A DNA stretch of 34,117 bases from an uncultured Eubacteriales bacterium (GCA_949283375.1 CASDSM010000037.1:1-34117), one strand, 5' to 3'; shown: positions 1-7,950, counted from the stretch's first letter. The notes: generated from the letters alone by a model not told the origin. A program made the numbers and translations.

Positions 1-9
1 ACAAAAACT

Positions 10-76
10 ACCTCCTTTGATTTCTGGTAATGCGGTCGCCAAACCTTTACCATCTTATCATTGGAGGTCGTTTTTT
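10..76 (+). other. Possible 3' end of a structured RNA or leader with U-run
   Basis: ACCTCC at 10-15 can pair with GGAGGT at 63-68, and GGTAA at 27-31 with TTACC at 46-50. A run of six T follows at 71-76. This looks like the closing stem of a structured transcript ending in a terminator. The window starts inside it, so the rest is not visible. I do not recognise an RNA family. No convincing protein is encoded here; the overlapping reading frames lack a ribosome binding site. Confidence 0.25.
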
Positions 77-97
77 CATATACTGAAGTTTTTATTT

Positions 98-122
98 CCC
101 CCGGTAGAACCGGGGGTTTATT
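98..122 (+). terminator. Intrinsic terminator
   Basis: CCCCCGGT at 98-105 pairs with ACCGGGGG at 109-116 around a three-base loop and is followed by a T-rich stretch. It would stop transcription entering from the left of the window. Confidence 0.6.
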
Positions 123-140
123 TGGCTTCAAGCCGCCAAC

Positions 141-188
141 AAAAGCAGTCCGTGCCCTGGAGACCGCTCCAGGGCGCGGACTGCTTTT
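141..188. terminator. Long bidirectional terminator hairpin
   Basis: A stem of about 22 bp is formed by 141-162 and 167-188 with a single T-G wobble and a four-base loop. The arms begin with AAAA and end with TTTT, so it can act on both strands. It is the second hairpin in a row insulating the following PTS gene from upstream transcription. Confidence 0.75.
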
Positions 189-271
189 TAGACTTTATAT
201 TATTTGCCATTTGTTTTATTTTCCCATAAAATGTCAGGCATATCATTCTTTTTTAATATTGTAAAATTACA

Positions 272-300
272 TTGACAAAAGTTTCTATTCGTGCTATAAT
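272..300 (+). promoter_or_regulatory. Consensus sigma-A promoter for the EIIA gene
   Basis: A perfect TTGACA at 272-277 and a perfect TATAAT at 295-300 are separated by 17 bp. The stretch in front is AT-rich, unlike the rest of the window. The downstream start codon lies about 45 bp past the predicted start site. Confidence 0.9.
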
Positions 301-351
301 GAGTCATACGCCACAAAGCGCGCTTCTGCGCCGCGAAAGGAGGCCATTCCC

Positions 352-840
352 ATGGGCCTGTTCGACCGCCTGTTTGGCCGCAGCTCTTCCAAGCTGCACG
401 TCGCCGCCCCGGTGGCGGGGCAGTGCGTCCCGCTCTCGGAGGTGCCCGACCCCACCTTCTCCGGGGAGATCCTCGGCCCCGGCGCCGCCATCCGCCCCAC
501 GGACGGGCGGGTCTGCGCCCCGGTGTCGGGGACAGTCACCACCCTCTTCCCCACCGGCCACGCCGTCGCCCTCACCGGGGAAAACGGCGCGGAGGTGCTC
601 GTCCATATCGGGCTGGACACCGTCACCCTCCAGGGCAGCGCGTTCACCATCCACGCCAGAGAGGGGCAGACGGTGCGGGAGGGAGACCTGCTGATCGAGG
701 CGGACCTGGAGGCCATCCGCACCGCAGGGCTTGACCCGGTCACGCCGGTGATCCTCTGCAATCCGGACCGCTTCCAGTCCGTCACAGCGCTCACCGGAAA
801 GCCGGTCTCGCCGGGAGATCCCATCCTGGCCCTGAAATAA
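352..840 (+). CDS. PTS EIIA component, glucose/GlcNAc family (Crr-like)
   Basis: A free-standing 162-residue EIIA of the glucose superfamily, a soluble phosphocarrier passing phosphate from HPr to the EIIB domain of a sugar transporter. Seen: the family core from about residue 30, the conserved His70 in PTGHAV and the phosphorylated His85 in VLVHIGLDTV, and a length close to E. coli Crr (169). An AAAGGAGG-type ribosome binding site precedes the ATG at 352. The EIICB transporter that follows has no EIIA domain of its own, so the two probably work as a pair, with GlcNAc as the likely substrate given nagB and nagA further on. Inference: in other bacteria this EIIA also serves several transporters and signals carbon status. 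The repeat element at 887-1150 separates it from nagE, so co-transcription is uncertain. Confidence 0.9.
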   Translation: MGLFDRLFGRSSSKLHVAAPVAGQCVPLSEVPDPTFSGEILGPGAAIRPTDGRVCAPVSGTVTTLFPTGHAVALTGENGAEVLVHIGLDTVTLQGSAFTIHAREGQTVREGDLLIEADLEAIRTAGLDPVTPVILCNPDRFQSVTALTGKPVSPGDPILALK

Positions 841-886
841 GGGCCAGGTGTTCAATGCCCATTCTTTTGGTCAGTGAGCAAAAGAA

Positions 887-1150
887 CCCCCAGTCCCACG
901 GGACTGGGGGCGAGGCTGTCAAAAAAGTGTTTTTGACAGCCTTTCCAAGCAAATGCAAGCATTTGCTTGGAGTTTGCAGTCCTCCCACGCGCACGGATTT
1001 TTGTTCCAAAAATCCGTACACTCGTCGGACTATCAGTATTTTTCGGCCGGTACATGCCCGTCCGAAAAATAATTTGCAATCTATTTGGCCCTTCGGGCCA
1101 AACTCGGTGAGACCTTTTTTGTCACTCTGCCACAGTTCTACGGAACTGGG
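887..1150 (+). repeat. Structured dispersed repeat, copy 1 (five stem-loops)
   Basis: This fills the 386-bp gap between the EIIA gene and nagE. The core contains five hairpins: 914-925/930-941, 945-955/960-970, 993-1003/1007-1017, 1038-1046/1062-1070 and 1084-1091/1095-1102. A second copy lies at 25671-25967; the right halves differ at only a few positions. Two similar hairpins flank the core, at 887-910 (loop CACG) and at about 1130-1150 (loop TACG); they match each other but not the flanks of copy 2. The core ends are weak inverted repeats with an A/T run (909-927 against the complement of 1113-1131). A further hairpin lies just left, 862-869/879-886. No ribosome binding site or plausible protein was seen. 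Mobile element or leader regulator cannot be decided from this window. Confidence 0.8.
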
Positions 1151-1226
1151 GGCGCACAGTAGATATCACACAGGAAGCATTTGCCCCGAAGGAGAGGCGG
1201 GGCGGAAAAGAAAGGAGATAACCCCT

Positions 1227-2726
1227 ATGATGAAACACCTGCAAAAGCTGGGCAAAGCGCTGATGCTGCCGGTGGCCTGCCTGCCGATCTGCGGCATTCT
1301 GATGGGCATCGGCTATGCGCTCGCCCCCGCAGCCATGGGCGCCGAAGGACCGACCTCCGGCGCGGCATATGTCATCGGCTTCTTCCTGATCAAGGCCGGC
1401 GGCGCCCTGATCGACAACATCGCCATTCTGTTCGCCATCGGTGTCGGCGTCGGCCTGTCCAACGGCAACGATGGCACCGGCGGACTGGCCGGACTGGTTT
1501 CCTGGCTGATGATCACCAAGCTGCTCAATACCAGCGTGGTGAGCGTCATCGCCCCCTGGATGTGTGTGGAGGGCACCGCCAACTTTGTGGCCTTCAGCAA
1601 GATTGAAAATCCCTTCATCGGCATCTTGGCCGGCATCATTGGCGCGCTGTGCTACAACAAGTTCAAGGGTACCAAGCTGCCCGACGTGCTCGCCTTCTTC
1701 TCTGGCAAGCGTTCGGTCGCCATTGTGACCGGCGTGGTCTCCATTGTGGTCTCCGCCGTGCTGCTGTTCGCCTGGCCCGTCATCTTCGGCGCGCTGGTGG
1801 CCGTGGGCAACGGCATTAAGGGGCTGGGCGCTCTGGGCGCCGGCATTTACGCCTTCCTCAACCGCCTGCTCATCCCCTTCGGCCTGCACCACGCGCTCAA
1901 CAACGTGTTCTGGTTTGACACGATCGGCATGGGCGACCTGACGGCCTACTGGAGCGCCCTGACAGAGGGCGGCACCATGGCCAACGGCACCGTGATCGAC
2001 TGGTCGGTGGGCATGTACATGTCCGGCTTCTTCCCCTGCATGATGTTCGGCGTCCCCGGCGCGGCGCTGGCGATGGTCGTGACCGCCAAGAGCACCAAGC
2101 GCAAGGTAGCCATCGGCCTGGTCGGCTCCGCCGCGCTCAGTGCGCTCATCTGCGGCGTCACTGAGCCGTTCGAGTTCGCATTCATGTTCCTGGCCTTCCC
2201 GCTCTATGTGGTCTACGCGCTGCTGTACGGCATCTTCACCGTCATCACTGTGGCCGTCGGATTCCGTGCCGGCTTCCAGTTCTCCGCCGGCCTGACCGAC
2301 CTGGTCTTCTCGGCCCCGCTGCCGGCGGCGAACAACACCTGGATGATCATCCCGCTCGGCGCGGCAGCGTTCGTCGTGTTCTTCCTGATATTCTATTTCG
2401 CCATCAAGACCTTTGACTTGAAGACGCCCGGCCGGGAGGACGATGACGACACCGAGGCGGAAAAGTCGGTCGTTCTGGCCAACAACGACTACACCCAGGT
2501 GGCCTCCATCGTGCTGGAGGGCCTGGGCGGCAGAGAGAACATCGTCTCCCTGGACAACTGCATCACCCGTCTGAGACTGGAGGTAAAGGATTACACGCAG
2601 GTGGATGAGAAGAAAATCAAATCTGCCGGTGTGGCCGGCGTCATCCGGCCCAGCAAGACCTCCGTCCAGGTCATCGTCGGCACAAAGGTACAGTTTGTCG
2701 CCGACGAGATGGCAAAGATGCTGTAA
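1227..2726 (+). CDS. nagE: PTS N-acetylglucosamine/glucose-type EIICB permease
   Basis: A membrane transporter that takes up and phosphorylates an amino sugar or hexose. The 499-residue protein has an N-terminal EIIC channel with about ten hydrophobic segments, the signature GVTEPFEF near residue 310, and a C-terminal EIIB domain with the phosphorylated Cys445 in NCITRLRLEV. There is no EIIA domain; that function is likely supplied by the gene at 352. The frame is open from 855, but that part is translated repeat DNA. The start chosen is ATG 1227 (or the next ATG, 1230) because AAAGGAG sits at 1211-1217. GlcNAc specificity is inferred from nagB and nagA downstream; glucose or maltose specificity cannot be excluded from sequence alone. 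A terminator follows at 2776, so nagB may be expressed separately or by partial readthrough. Confidence 0.87.
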   Translation: MMKHLQKLGKALMLPVACLPICGILMGIGYALAPAAMGAEGPTSGAAYVIGFFLIKAGGALIDNIAILFAIGVGVGLSNGNDGTGGLAGLVSWLMITKLLNTSVVSVIAPWMCVEGTANFVAFSKIENPFIGILAGIIGALCYNKFKGTKLPDVLAFFSGKRSVAIVTGVVSIVVSAVLLFAWPVIFGALVAVGNGIKGLGALGAGIYAFLNRLLIPFGLHHALNNVFWFDTIGMGDLTAYWSALTEGGTMANGTVIDWSVGMYMSGFFPCMMFGVPGAALAMVVTAKSTKRKVAIGLVGSAALSALICGVTEPFEFAFMFLAFPLYVVYALLYGIFTVITVAVGFRAGFQFSAGLTDLVFSAPLPAANNTWMIIPLGAAAFVVFFLIFYFAIKTFDLKTPGREDDDDTEAEKSVVLANNDYTQVASIVLEGLGGRENIVSLDNCITRLRLEVKDYTQVDEKKIKSAGVAGVIRPSKTSVQVIVGTKVQFVADEMAKML

Positions 2727-2775
2727 CTACAGTTTCCCGTCCAAAGGAGGGCGCGGTTTCCTCTGCGCCCTTCTC

Positions 2776-2809
2776 CGGCGGCCGACCTCTCCCGGCCGCC
2801 GTTTTCTTT
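2776..2809 (+). terminator. Intrinsic terminator after nagE
   Basis: CGGCGGCCG at 2776-2784 pairs with CGGCCGCCG at 2793-2801 and is followed by TTTTCTTTT. A second, weaker GC hairpin (GGGCGC...GCGCCC) lies just upstream. Together they would limit readthrough from nagE into nagB. Confidence 0.75.
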
Positions 2810-2905
2810 TCCCTTTGGCCCGGCGTGACAAACCAGACGAACTGGCTGTAACGCTCCGGGCAGACCGGCAGTCCGTCGGGATATCTAATCTGAGGAGTGA
2901 ACGGT

Positions 2906-3631
2906 ATGAACATCATACGGACGAAAGACTATCAGGACCTGAGCCGCAAGGCGGCCAATATCATCTCCGCGCAGGTCATTCTGAAACCAGACAGCGTACT
3001 CGGCCTGGCCACCGGGTCCAGCCCGGTGGGCACCTACCAGTATTTGGTGGACTGGTATCAGAAGGGCGACGTGGACTTCTCCCGCGTCACCACCGTCAAT
3101 CTGGACGAGTACAAGGGCCTGCCGCGCGAACACGAGCAAAGCTATTTTTACTTTATGCACCATCATCTGTTCCGCCATGTGAACCTGGACCCGGCGCGCA
3201 CCTTCCTGCCGGACGGGAGCGAGCTGGACAGCGAGCGTGCCTGCGCGGACTATGACGCGATTATCGAGCGCACCGGCGGGGTGGACCTCCAGCTCCTCGG
3301 TCTGGGCCGCAACGGGCACATCGGCTTCAACGAGCCGGCCGACGCCTTCGCCCCCCGGACCCACTGCGTCCGCCTGACAGCGAGCACGATCGAGGCGAAT
3401 CAGCGCTTCTTCGCCCGGCCGGAGGATGTGCCGCGCGAGGCGTATACGATGGGCATCGGGACCATCCTGCGCGCGAAGAAGATCCTCGTCGTCGTGAGCG
3501 GCGAGGACAAGGCGGAGGCCCTGCGCGCCGTCTGCTGCGGGCCGGTGACCCCCGCCATGCCCGGCTCCATTTTACAGTTCCACTCAGATGTGACCATCGT
3601 GGCCGACGAGGCCGCGCTTTCCCGGATGTGA
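2906..3631 (+). CDS. nagB: Glucosamine-6-phosphate deaminase
   Basis: Converts glucosamine-6-phosphate to fructose-6-phosphate and ammonia, the last step of GlcNAc use before glycolysis. The 241-residue length matches the family. Seen: the phosphate-binding LATGSSPVGTY near the N-terminus, Asp67 in VNLDEYKG (proton-transfer aspartate), and GRNGHIGFNEP with His138 and Glu143. The E. coli enzyme has Asp in DGH where this has Asn136; from memory, this Asn variant is common in Gram-positive NagB. Start: ATG 2906 is preceded by TGAGGAG at the right distance; an in-frame GTG at 2897 lies within that site and is rejected. nagA follows after 6 bp, so the two are very likely co-transcribed. A weak promoter-like pair (GTGACA 2825-2830, TGTAAC 2847-2852) lies between the nagE terminator and the gene. 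Confidence 0.93.
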   Translation: MNIIRTKDYQDLSRKAANIISAQVILKPDSVLGLATGSSPVGTYQYLVDWYQKGDVDFSRVTTVNLDEYKGLPREHEQSYFYFMHHHLFRHVNLDPARTFLPDGSELDSERACADYDAIIERTGGVDLQLLGLGRNGHIGFNEPADAFAPRTHCVRLTASTIEANQRFFARPEDVPREAYTMGIGTILRAKKILVVVSGEDKAEALRAVCCGPVTPAMPGSILQFHSDVTIVADEAALSRM

Positions 3632-3637
3632 TTTGAC

Positions 3638-4783
3638 ATGATTTTACAGAGTAAGCGGGTCTGGACCAGCGGGCTGTTCGCCCCCCTCCAGCTCGAGTTG
3701 GAGGGCGGGCGCATCGCCCGCGTCCTCCCCTATGGCGCGCGGACGCCAGACGTGGACTATGGCGCGCTGCGCGTCGTCCCCGGCCTGATCGACCTGCACA
3801 CCCACGGCTGCTACGGCTTTGACACGAACGACGCTGAGCCGGAGGGCCTGCGCCACTGGGTCCGCCATATCCCGGAGGAGGGGGTGACCGCCCTCCTCCC
3901 CACCACCGTCACCCAGATGCCGGACGTGCTGGAGGCCGCCGTGGCCAACGTCGCCCGCGTCGTCCGGGAGGGGTATGAGGGGGCGGAGATCCTCGGCATC
4001 CACTTCGAGGGCCCCTACCTCGACATGGACTACAAGGGCGCCCAGCCGCCGGAGGCGATCGCCGCGCCCTCGGTGGAGCAGTTCGAGCGCTATCAGGCGC
4101 GGGCGGAGGGGCTGATCCGCTATATCACCCTCGCCCCGGAGCACGACCCGGACCACGCCCTGACCCGCCACTGCGCCGCTCACGGGGTGGTGGTGAGCAT
4201 GGGCCACTCCTCCGCCGGATTTGATGAGGCCCTCCTCGCCGCCGCCGAGGGGGCGCGGAGCATGACCCACGTCTACAACGGCATGACCGGCCTGCATCAC
4301 CGCAAGCCCGGCCTGGTCGGCGCGGCGTACCGGCTGCGGGGGGTATACGGGGAGATCATCCCGGACGGCTGCCACTCCCACCCGGCAGCCCTCTACCAGT
4401 TCCTCACCGCGAAGGGGCCGGACTACTCCATCCTCGTCTCCGACTCGCTGCGGGTGAAGAGCTGCCCGCCGGGCGGGCACTACCAGCTCGGCGGACACGA
4501 CATTGAGGTGGGGCCGGACGGCCTCGCCCGGCTGAAGGGGACGGACACCATCGCCGGGAGCACCCTGCATCTGAATCAGGGCCTCCGCATCGCGGTGGAG
4601 GAGGCGGGCGTCCCCTTTGAGACGGCGCTGAATGCCTGCACCGTCAACCCCGCCCGCTGCCTCGGCGTGGACGGCCGCAAGGGCAGGCTCTGCGCAGGGC
4701 ATGACGCGGACATCGCCGTGCTGGAGGACGACTACCGCGTCCGCCAGACCTACTGCCGGGGCAGGGCCATGCTGCCCGGCTGA
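3638..4783 (+). CDS. nagA: N-acetylglucosamine-6-phosphate deacetylase
   Basis: Amidohydrolase removing acetate from GlcNAc-6-phosphate to give glucosamine-6-phosphate for NagB. Seen in the 381 residues: metal-binding HTH in GLIDLHTHGCYGFD, the metal-ligand glutamate in GIHFEGPYL, the histidines in VVSMGHSS and MTHVYNGM, GLVG after the substrate loop, and the catalytic aspartate in ILVSDSL. The length is typical. The ATG lies 6 bp after the nagB stop with only a weak ribosome binding site, which suggests translational coupling. With NagE and NagB this gives a complete route from extracellular GlcNAc to fructose-6-phosphate; the same enzymes also serve turnover of peptidoglycan amino sugars. 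No dedicated GntR-type nag regulator lies beside it. Confidence 0.93.
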   Translation: MILQSKRVWTSGLFAPLQLELEGGRIARVLPYGARTPDVDYGALRVVPGLIDLHTHGCYGFDTNDAEPEGLRHWVRHIPEEGVTALLPTTVTQMPDVLEAAVANVARVVREGYEGAEILGIHFEGPYLDMDYKGAQPPEAIAAPSVEQFERYQARAEGLIRYITLAPEHDPDHALTRHCAAHGVVVSMGHSSAGFDEALLAAAEGARSMTHVYNGMTGLHHRKPGLVGAAYRLRGVYGEIIPDGCHSHPAALYQFLTAKGPDYSILVSDSLRVKSCPPGGHYQLGGHDIEVGPDGLARLKGTDTIAGSTLHLNQGLRIAVEEAGVPFETALNACTVNPARCLGVDGRKGRLCAGHDADIAVLEDDYRVRQTYCRGRAMLPG

Positions 4784-4825
4784 TACGCCCGTTCTTTGTC
4801 TTTCAGACTGCCTCAAAACAGATTG

Positions 4826-4863
4826 TGCCCCGGCTGCACTCCCAATGCAGCCGGGGCATTTTT
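4826..4863 (+). terminator. Intrinsic terminator after nagA
   Basis: A perfect 13-bp GC-rich stem, 4826-4838 with 4846-4858, is followed by five T on the plus strand. It ends the nag transcripts ahead of the convergent BlaR1-like gene. Confidence 0.88.
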
Positions 4864-4881
4864 GTTGGTTGGCCGGGGCGC

Positions 4882-6642
4882 TCACCCCTCCAGCAGGGCG
4901 AGGAGGAGGCGGACCCCCTCGGCGCTCCGGCCGTACTCCTTGAGGGAGGGGATGCCGAGCGCTGTCTCCAGCTCCGCCGTGGTCCAGGTGCGGGCGGTGT
5001 AGACCTCCCCCTCCGGTCCGGTCTGGACGGTCTGGTAGTAGTAGTCCGCGTTGTCGGTCAGCGCGAGGAGGAGGGCGGCGTTGCGGCGGTTCTCCGCCTC
5101 AAAGCGCTCGCGCTCCGCCGCGTTCCCCGCCCAGCCGCTGTCGGTGGCGTGGAAGCAGAGGCCGTAGGGGGTCTTGGCGGTGAAGAACTCCATCGTCGTG
5201 TCCTGCCAGCGGCAGGGTTCGAACACCACGTCGCGCAGGGCGCCCACGTCGCTCGCCCCGCCGACGTACTCCACCCGGGCCTCGTAGAGCCGGGCGGCGT
5301 AGGCCCCGCCGTTCAGCCAGTCCTCCGCCTCCTCCCGGGTGCGGGCGGAGGGGTAGAGGTACCATTGCAGAGAGGCCGTCTCCCCGTTCGCGCCGGTGCG
5401 GTCATGCTGGCAGATCCAGGTGGGCTGGTCCAGGCTGAGCGAGACCTGCCCGGCAGGGTATCCGCCGCCGGTCCCACCGGTGGACGCGCCGCCCGCCGCC
5501 CAGAGCGCCGCTGACACCTCCCGGAACTGCTCAAGCCCGAGGGAGACGGTCCCCTCCCGTCCGTCAACATCGAGGGGGAAGACATTCCGCCCAATCACAG
5601 CGCCGTCTTCCACCAGCTCGGCGTAGACCAGCAGGCTCTCCGTCCCGCGCGGGAGGGAATAGGTGAAGGATTCCCCCTCCAACGTCCCCCCTTCACAGCG
5701 GACCCAGCCGCCGGTGACCGCCCCGGTGCAGCAGGTCAGGCAGGCGAGCAGGAGGACCAGCGCCGCCGCCCCGACCGCAAGCCGCCCGCCCCGGCGGAAG
5801 GTGAGCACATGGCGGATGCGACGCCCCACGTCGGGCGCGCTGAAGGTGAGGGTGGGCAGGAGGTCCCGCCGCCCGGAGGCGAGGGCGAGGAGGGTCTCGC
5901 TGTAGTCCGCCCGGCGCTCGTCGCCCAGGGCGCGGACCGCCGCCTCGTCGCAGGCGGTCTCCAAGTCGCGCGCCGCGGCGCGGCAGGCGAGCCAGACGAG
6001 GGGGTTATACCAGTGGACCGCCGTCAGGACGGTCCAGACCGCGAGGGTCCAGTGGTCCCGCCGGCGCAGGTGGGCGCGCTCGTGGGCGAGGACGCAGGCC
6101 CGCCCCGGCCCGGTCAGCCCGGCGGGCAGGTAGATGCGCGGCCGCCGCAGCCCCGCGAGGAAGGGCTCAGAGACGCGCGGGGACTCGTACACCCCCGGCT
6201 CCGCCTCCACCGCGTCCGCGAGGCTGCGCCGCAGGCGGAGGGCCTGGACGATGCGCCAGAGCAGGAGGGCGGCCACCCCCGCCGCCCAGAGCAGGCCGAG
6301 CAACGCCGTCAGCCCCAGCGTCGGCACCGGCGTCCCGGCCGCCTGTGTGGCGGCGGTGTCCATTCCAACGGAGGGGAGGCCGCGGCTCACCGCCATCTCG
6401 GTCAGGGCGGTAATCTGCCCGCCCTCACTCGAGGCGAGCGGGGCGAGATTGAAGAGGCTCCACGCCGAGGGGAGGGCGACGGGCGAGAGCAGGCGAAAGA
6501 CGGCAATCCACCACAGCGCGCAGGTATACCGCCGGGGCGCGTGCCGCAGCAAAAGCCGCAGCAGGAAGAGCACCAGCAGCACCGGCGCCGCCGTCCGGCT
6601 GAGGGAGAACACGGCGGCAAAGAGTTGACTGAGCAGCTCCAT
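4882..6642 (-). CDS. BlaR1/MecR1-family M56 sensor metallopeptidase
   Basis: A 586-residue membrane protein of the BlaR1/MecR1 antirepressor type. Seen: hydrophobic segments near residues 17-33, 40-58 and 108-130, and a zinc peptidase site HERAH at 187-191 with the supporting ETACDEA at 228-234. A fourth membrane segment at about 286-304 leads to a long outside domain (305-586). In the family, ligand binding outside activates the cytoplasmic peptidase, which leads to inactivation of the partner repressor. The outside domain is not a recognisable penicillin-binding domain: no SxxK plus KTG arrangement was noticed, so the signal is unknown. It starts 4 bp after the repressor gene and forms an operon with it. 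Cell-wall stress or a peptide antibiotic are possible signals, but this is inference. Confidence 0.85.
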   Translation of the reverse strand: MELLSQLFAAVFSLSRTAAPVLLVLFLLRLLLRHAPRRYTCALWWIAVFRLLSPVALPSAWSLFNLAPLASSEGGQITALTEMAVSRGLPSVGMDTAATQAAGTPVPTLGLTALLGLLWAAGVAALLLWRIVQALRLRRSLADAVEAEPGVYESPRVSEPFLAGLRRPRIYLPAGLTGPGRACVLAHERAHLRRRDHWTLAVWTVLTAVHWYNPLVWLACRAAARDLETACDEAAVRALGDERRADYSETLLALASGRRDLLPTLTFSAPDVGRRIRHVLTFRRGGRLAVGAAALVLLLACLTCCTGAVTGGWVRCEGGTLEGESFTYSLPRGTESLLVYAELVEDGAVIGRNVFPLDVDGREGTVSLGLEQFREVSAALWAAGGASTGGTGGGYPAGQVSLSLDQPTWICQHDRTGANGETASLQWYLYPSARTREEAEDWLNGGAYAARLYEARVEYVGGASDVGALRDVVFEPCRWQDTTMEFFTAKTPYGLCFHATDSGWAGNAAERERFEAENRRNAALLLALTDNADYYYQTVQTGPEGEVYTARTWTTAELETALGIPSLKEYGRSAEGVRLLLALLEG

Positions 6643-6646
6643 CTCC

Positions 6647-7009
6647 TCACCCCCTGTGCCGGTCGATCAGGCGCTTGAGCTCCTCCGCCTCCGCGTCGGT
6701 GAGCGGGCGGCTCCCGCCCAGAAAGGCGGCCACAAAGCCGGGCAGCGAGCCCTGAAAGCCCCGCTGGACGAAGCTCCGGCTCTCCCGGCCCTGCACCTCG
6801 GCCCGGGAGACGAGGGCGGTCACGGTGGCGTTCTCATTGCGCACCAGGCCTTTGCCCTCCAGGCGCTTGAGCTGGGTGTAGGTGGTGGACTTTTGCCAGC
6901 CATAGGCCGCGCGGCAGAGGCGGACCAGCTCCCCGGAGCCGACCGGCTCATGGTCCCAGACCGCCGAGAGCAGGCGGTAGTCGCTCTCCGAGAGCAGATC
7001 GTAAGACAT
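6647..7009 (-). CDS. BlaI/MecI-family transcriptional repressor
   Basis: A 120-residue winged-helix repressor. Seen: the N-terminal helix-turn-helix region (LLSAVWDHEPVGSGELVRL, then the recognition part around KSTTYTQLKRLEGKGLV) and a C-terminal dimerisation and cleavage region (SFVQRGFQGSLPGFVAAF). Family knowledge: dimers bind TACA-type palindromes and are destroyed when the BlaR1 partner is triggered. The ATG at 7009 has a strong AAGGAGG upstream. Two palindromes in its promoter (7045-7062 and 7072-7087) make autoregulation very likely. One contains TACACCTGTA, the exact cop-box form TACANNTGTA recognised by the related CopY branch. However, the linked BlaR1-like protein and the absence of a CopY cysteine tail favour a BlaI-type role. 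Confidence 0.88.
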   Translation of the reverse strand: MSYDLLSESDYRLLSAVWDHEPVGSGELVRLCRAAYGWQKSTTYTQLKRLEGKGLVRNENATVTALVSRAEVQGRESRSFVQRGFQGSLPGFVAAFLGGSRPLTDAEAEELKRLIDRHRG

Positions 7010-7044
7010 ATCGTTCCCTCCTTGCAGGCTGATTGTGATTTATT

Positions 7045-7099
7045 GGTCTACTCTTGTAGACCTCACAATAAGTCTACACCTGTAGACCCTCGCTGTCAA
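7045..7099 (-). promoter_or_regulatory. Promoter and twin operators of the BlaI/BlaR1-like operon
   Basis: On the minus strand the -35 is TTGACA (7094-7099), the spacer 17 bp and the -10 TAGACT (7071-7076). A perfect 16-bp palindrome GTCTACACCTGTAGAC (7072-7087) fills the spacer. A second one, GGTCTAC-TCTT-GTAGACC (7045-7062), lies just past the start site. Occupation of either would block transcription. TTGTGA (7033-7038) and TCACAA (7063-7068) form a further outer repeat. Confidence 0.85.
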
Positions 7100-7121
7100 G
7101 GGGGAATTTCGCCCGGACGCC

Positions 7122-7820
7122 TCAATCCTCCAGCGCCCAGCGGATGGGCTGCTGCCCGTGCGCGGTCAGGAAGGCGTTCACCTGACCAAACGGGCGGGAG
7201 CCGAAGAAGCCGCGCCGGGCGGAGAGCGGGCTGGGATGGGCCGCGCGCAGGACGAGGCGGGGATAGGGGCTCTCCTCGATCCGGGCAGTCTCCCCCTTGG
7301 TCTGGGCGTCCCTGCCCCAGAGGAGGAAGGCGATGGGCCGCGGCTCTGCCCGCAGGGCGAGCAGGAGGCCGGTGGTGAACCGCTCCCAGCCCCAGCCCTT
7401 GTGGCTGTTGGAGGCCCCGCCGTAGACGGTGAGCACGTTGTTGAGCAGCAGCACCCCCTGCCCCGCCCAGGGCAGGAGGCAGCCGGTGGCGGCGGGCGGG
7501 ATGCCGAGGTCGTCCTCCAGCTCGCGGTAGATGTTCCGGAGCGACCGGGGCAGGGGGACGCCCGGGCGGACGGAGAAGGACAGTCCGTGCGCCTGGCCGG
7601 GGTTCGGATAGGGGTCCTGCCCCAGGATGACGCAGCGCACCGCCTCCGGCGGCGTGGCATGGAGGGCGGCAAAGAGGTCCTCCCGGGGCGGATAGACCGG
7701 GCGCGGCCCGCCGTAGGCCGCCTCCACCCGGTCGAAGAGCTGACGGCACCACGGCTCGTCCAGCATGGGGGCGGCAACGGCGCGCCAGGGGCCGAGCTGG
7801 CGGATGATCTCTGACATCAT
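7122..7820 (-). CDS. ung: Uracil-DNA glycosylase, family 1
   Basis: Removes uracil from DNA as the first step of base excision repair. The 232 residues include the water-activating motif GQDPY with Asp69, the uracil pocket GQAHGLSFSV, LLWGRDAQ, and the minor-groove motif HPSPLSARRGFFG with His195. The usual GQDPYH reads GQDPYP here; the catalytic Asp is kept, so activity is expected. An AAGGAAG site precedes the start, which could be either of two adjacent ATG codons (7820 or 7817). It stands upstream of the BlaI-like gene on the same strand, with no clear terminator between, but the repressor has its own promoter. Confidence 0.95.
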   Translation of the reverse strand: MMSEIIRQLGPWRAVAAPMLDEPWCRQLFDRVEAAYGGPRPVYPPREDLFAALHATPPEAVRCVILGQDPYPNPGQAHGLSFSVRPGVPLPRSLRNIYRELEDDLGIPPAATGCLLPWAGQGVLLLNNVLTVYGGASNSHKGWGWERFTTGLLLALRAEPRPIAFLLWGRDAQTKGETARIEESPYPRLVLRAAHPSPLSARRGFFGSRPFGQVNAFLTAHGQQPIRWALED

Positions 7821-7950
7821 ATCACTTCCTTGTGTTTTTACCAGTGTACCACAGGACGGCTCCCTTTTCCAGAGGACCGCTTTGCGGGCGCTTTGTGGCA
7901 GTTGACCAAAAGCAACCGCGTTCTTTTTGCCAGAATCGCCGTTTCATGCA

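Noticed and set aside
17-264. Short plus-strand frames at the left edge
   Set aside because: They run through three terminator-like hairpins and lack ribosome binding sites.
855-1226. Long N-terminal extension of the EIICB gene
   Set aside because: It is translated repeat DNA; a good ribosome binding site precedes ATG 1227 and the family begins there.
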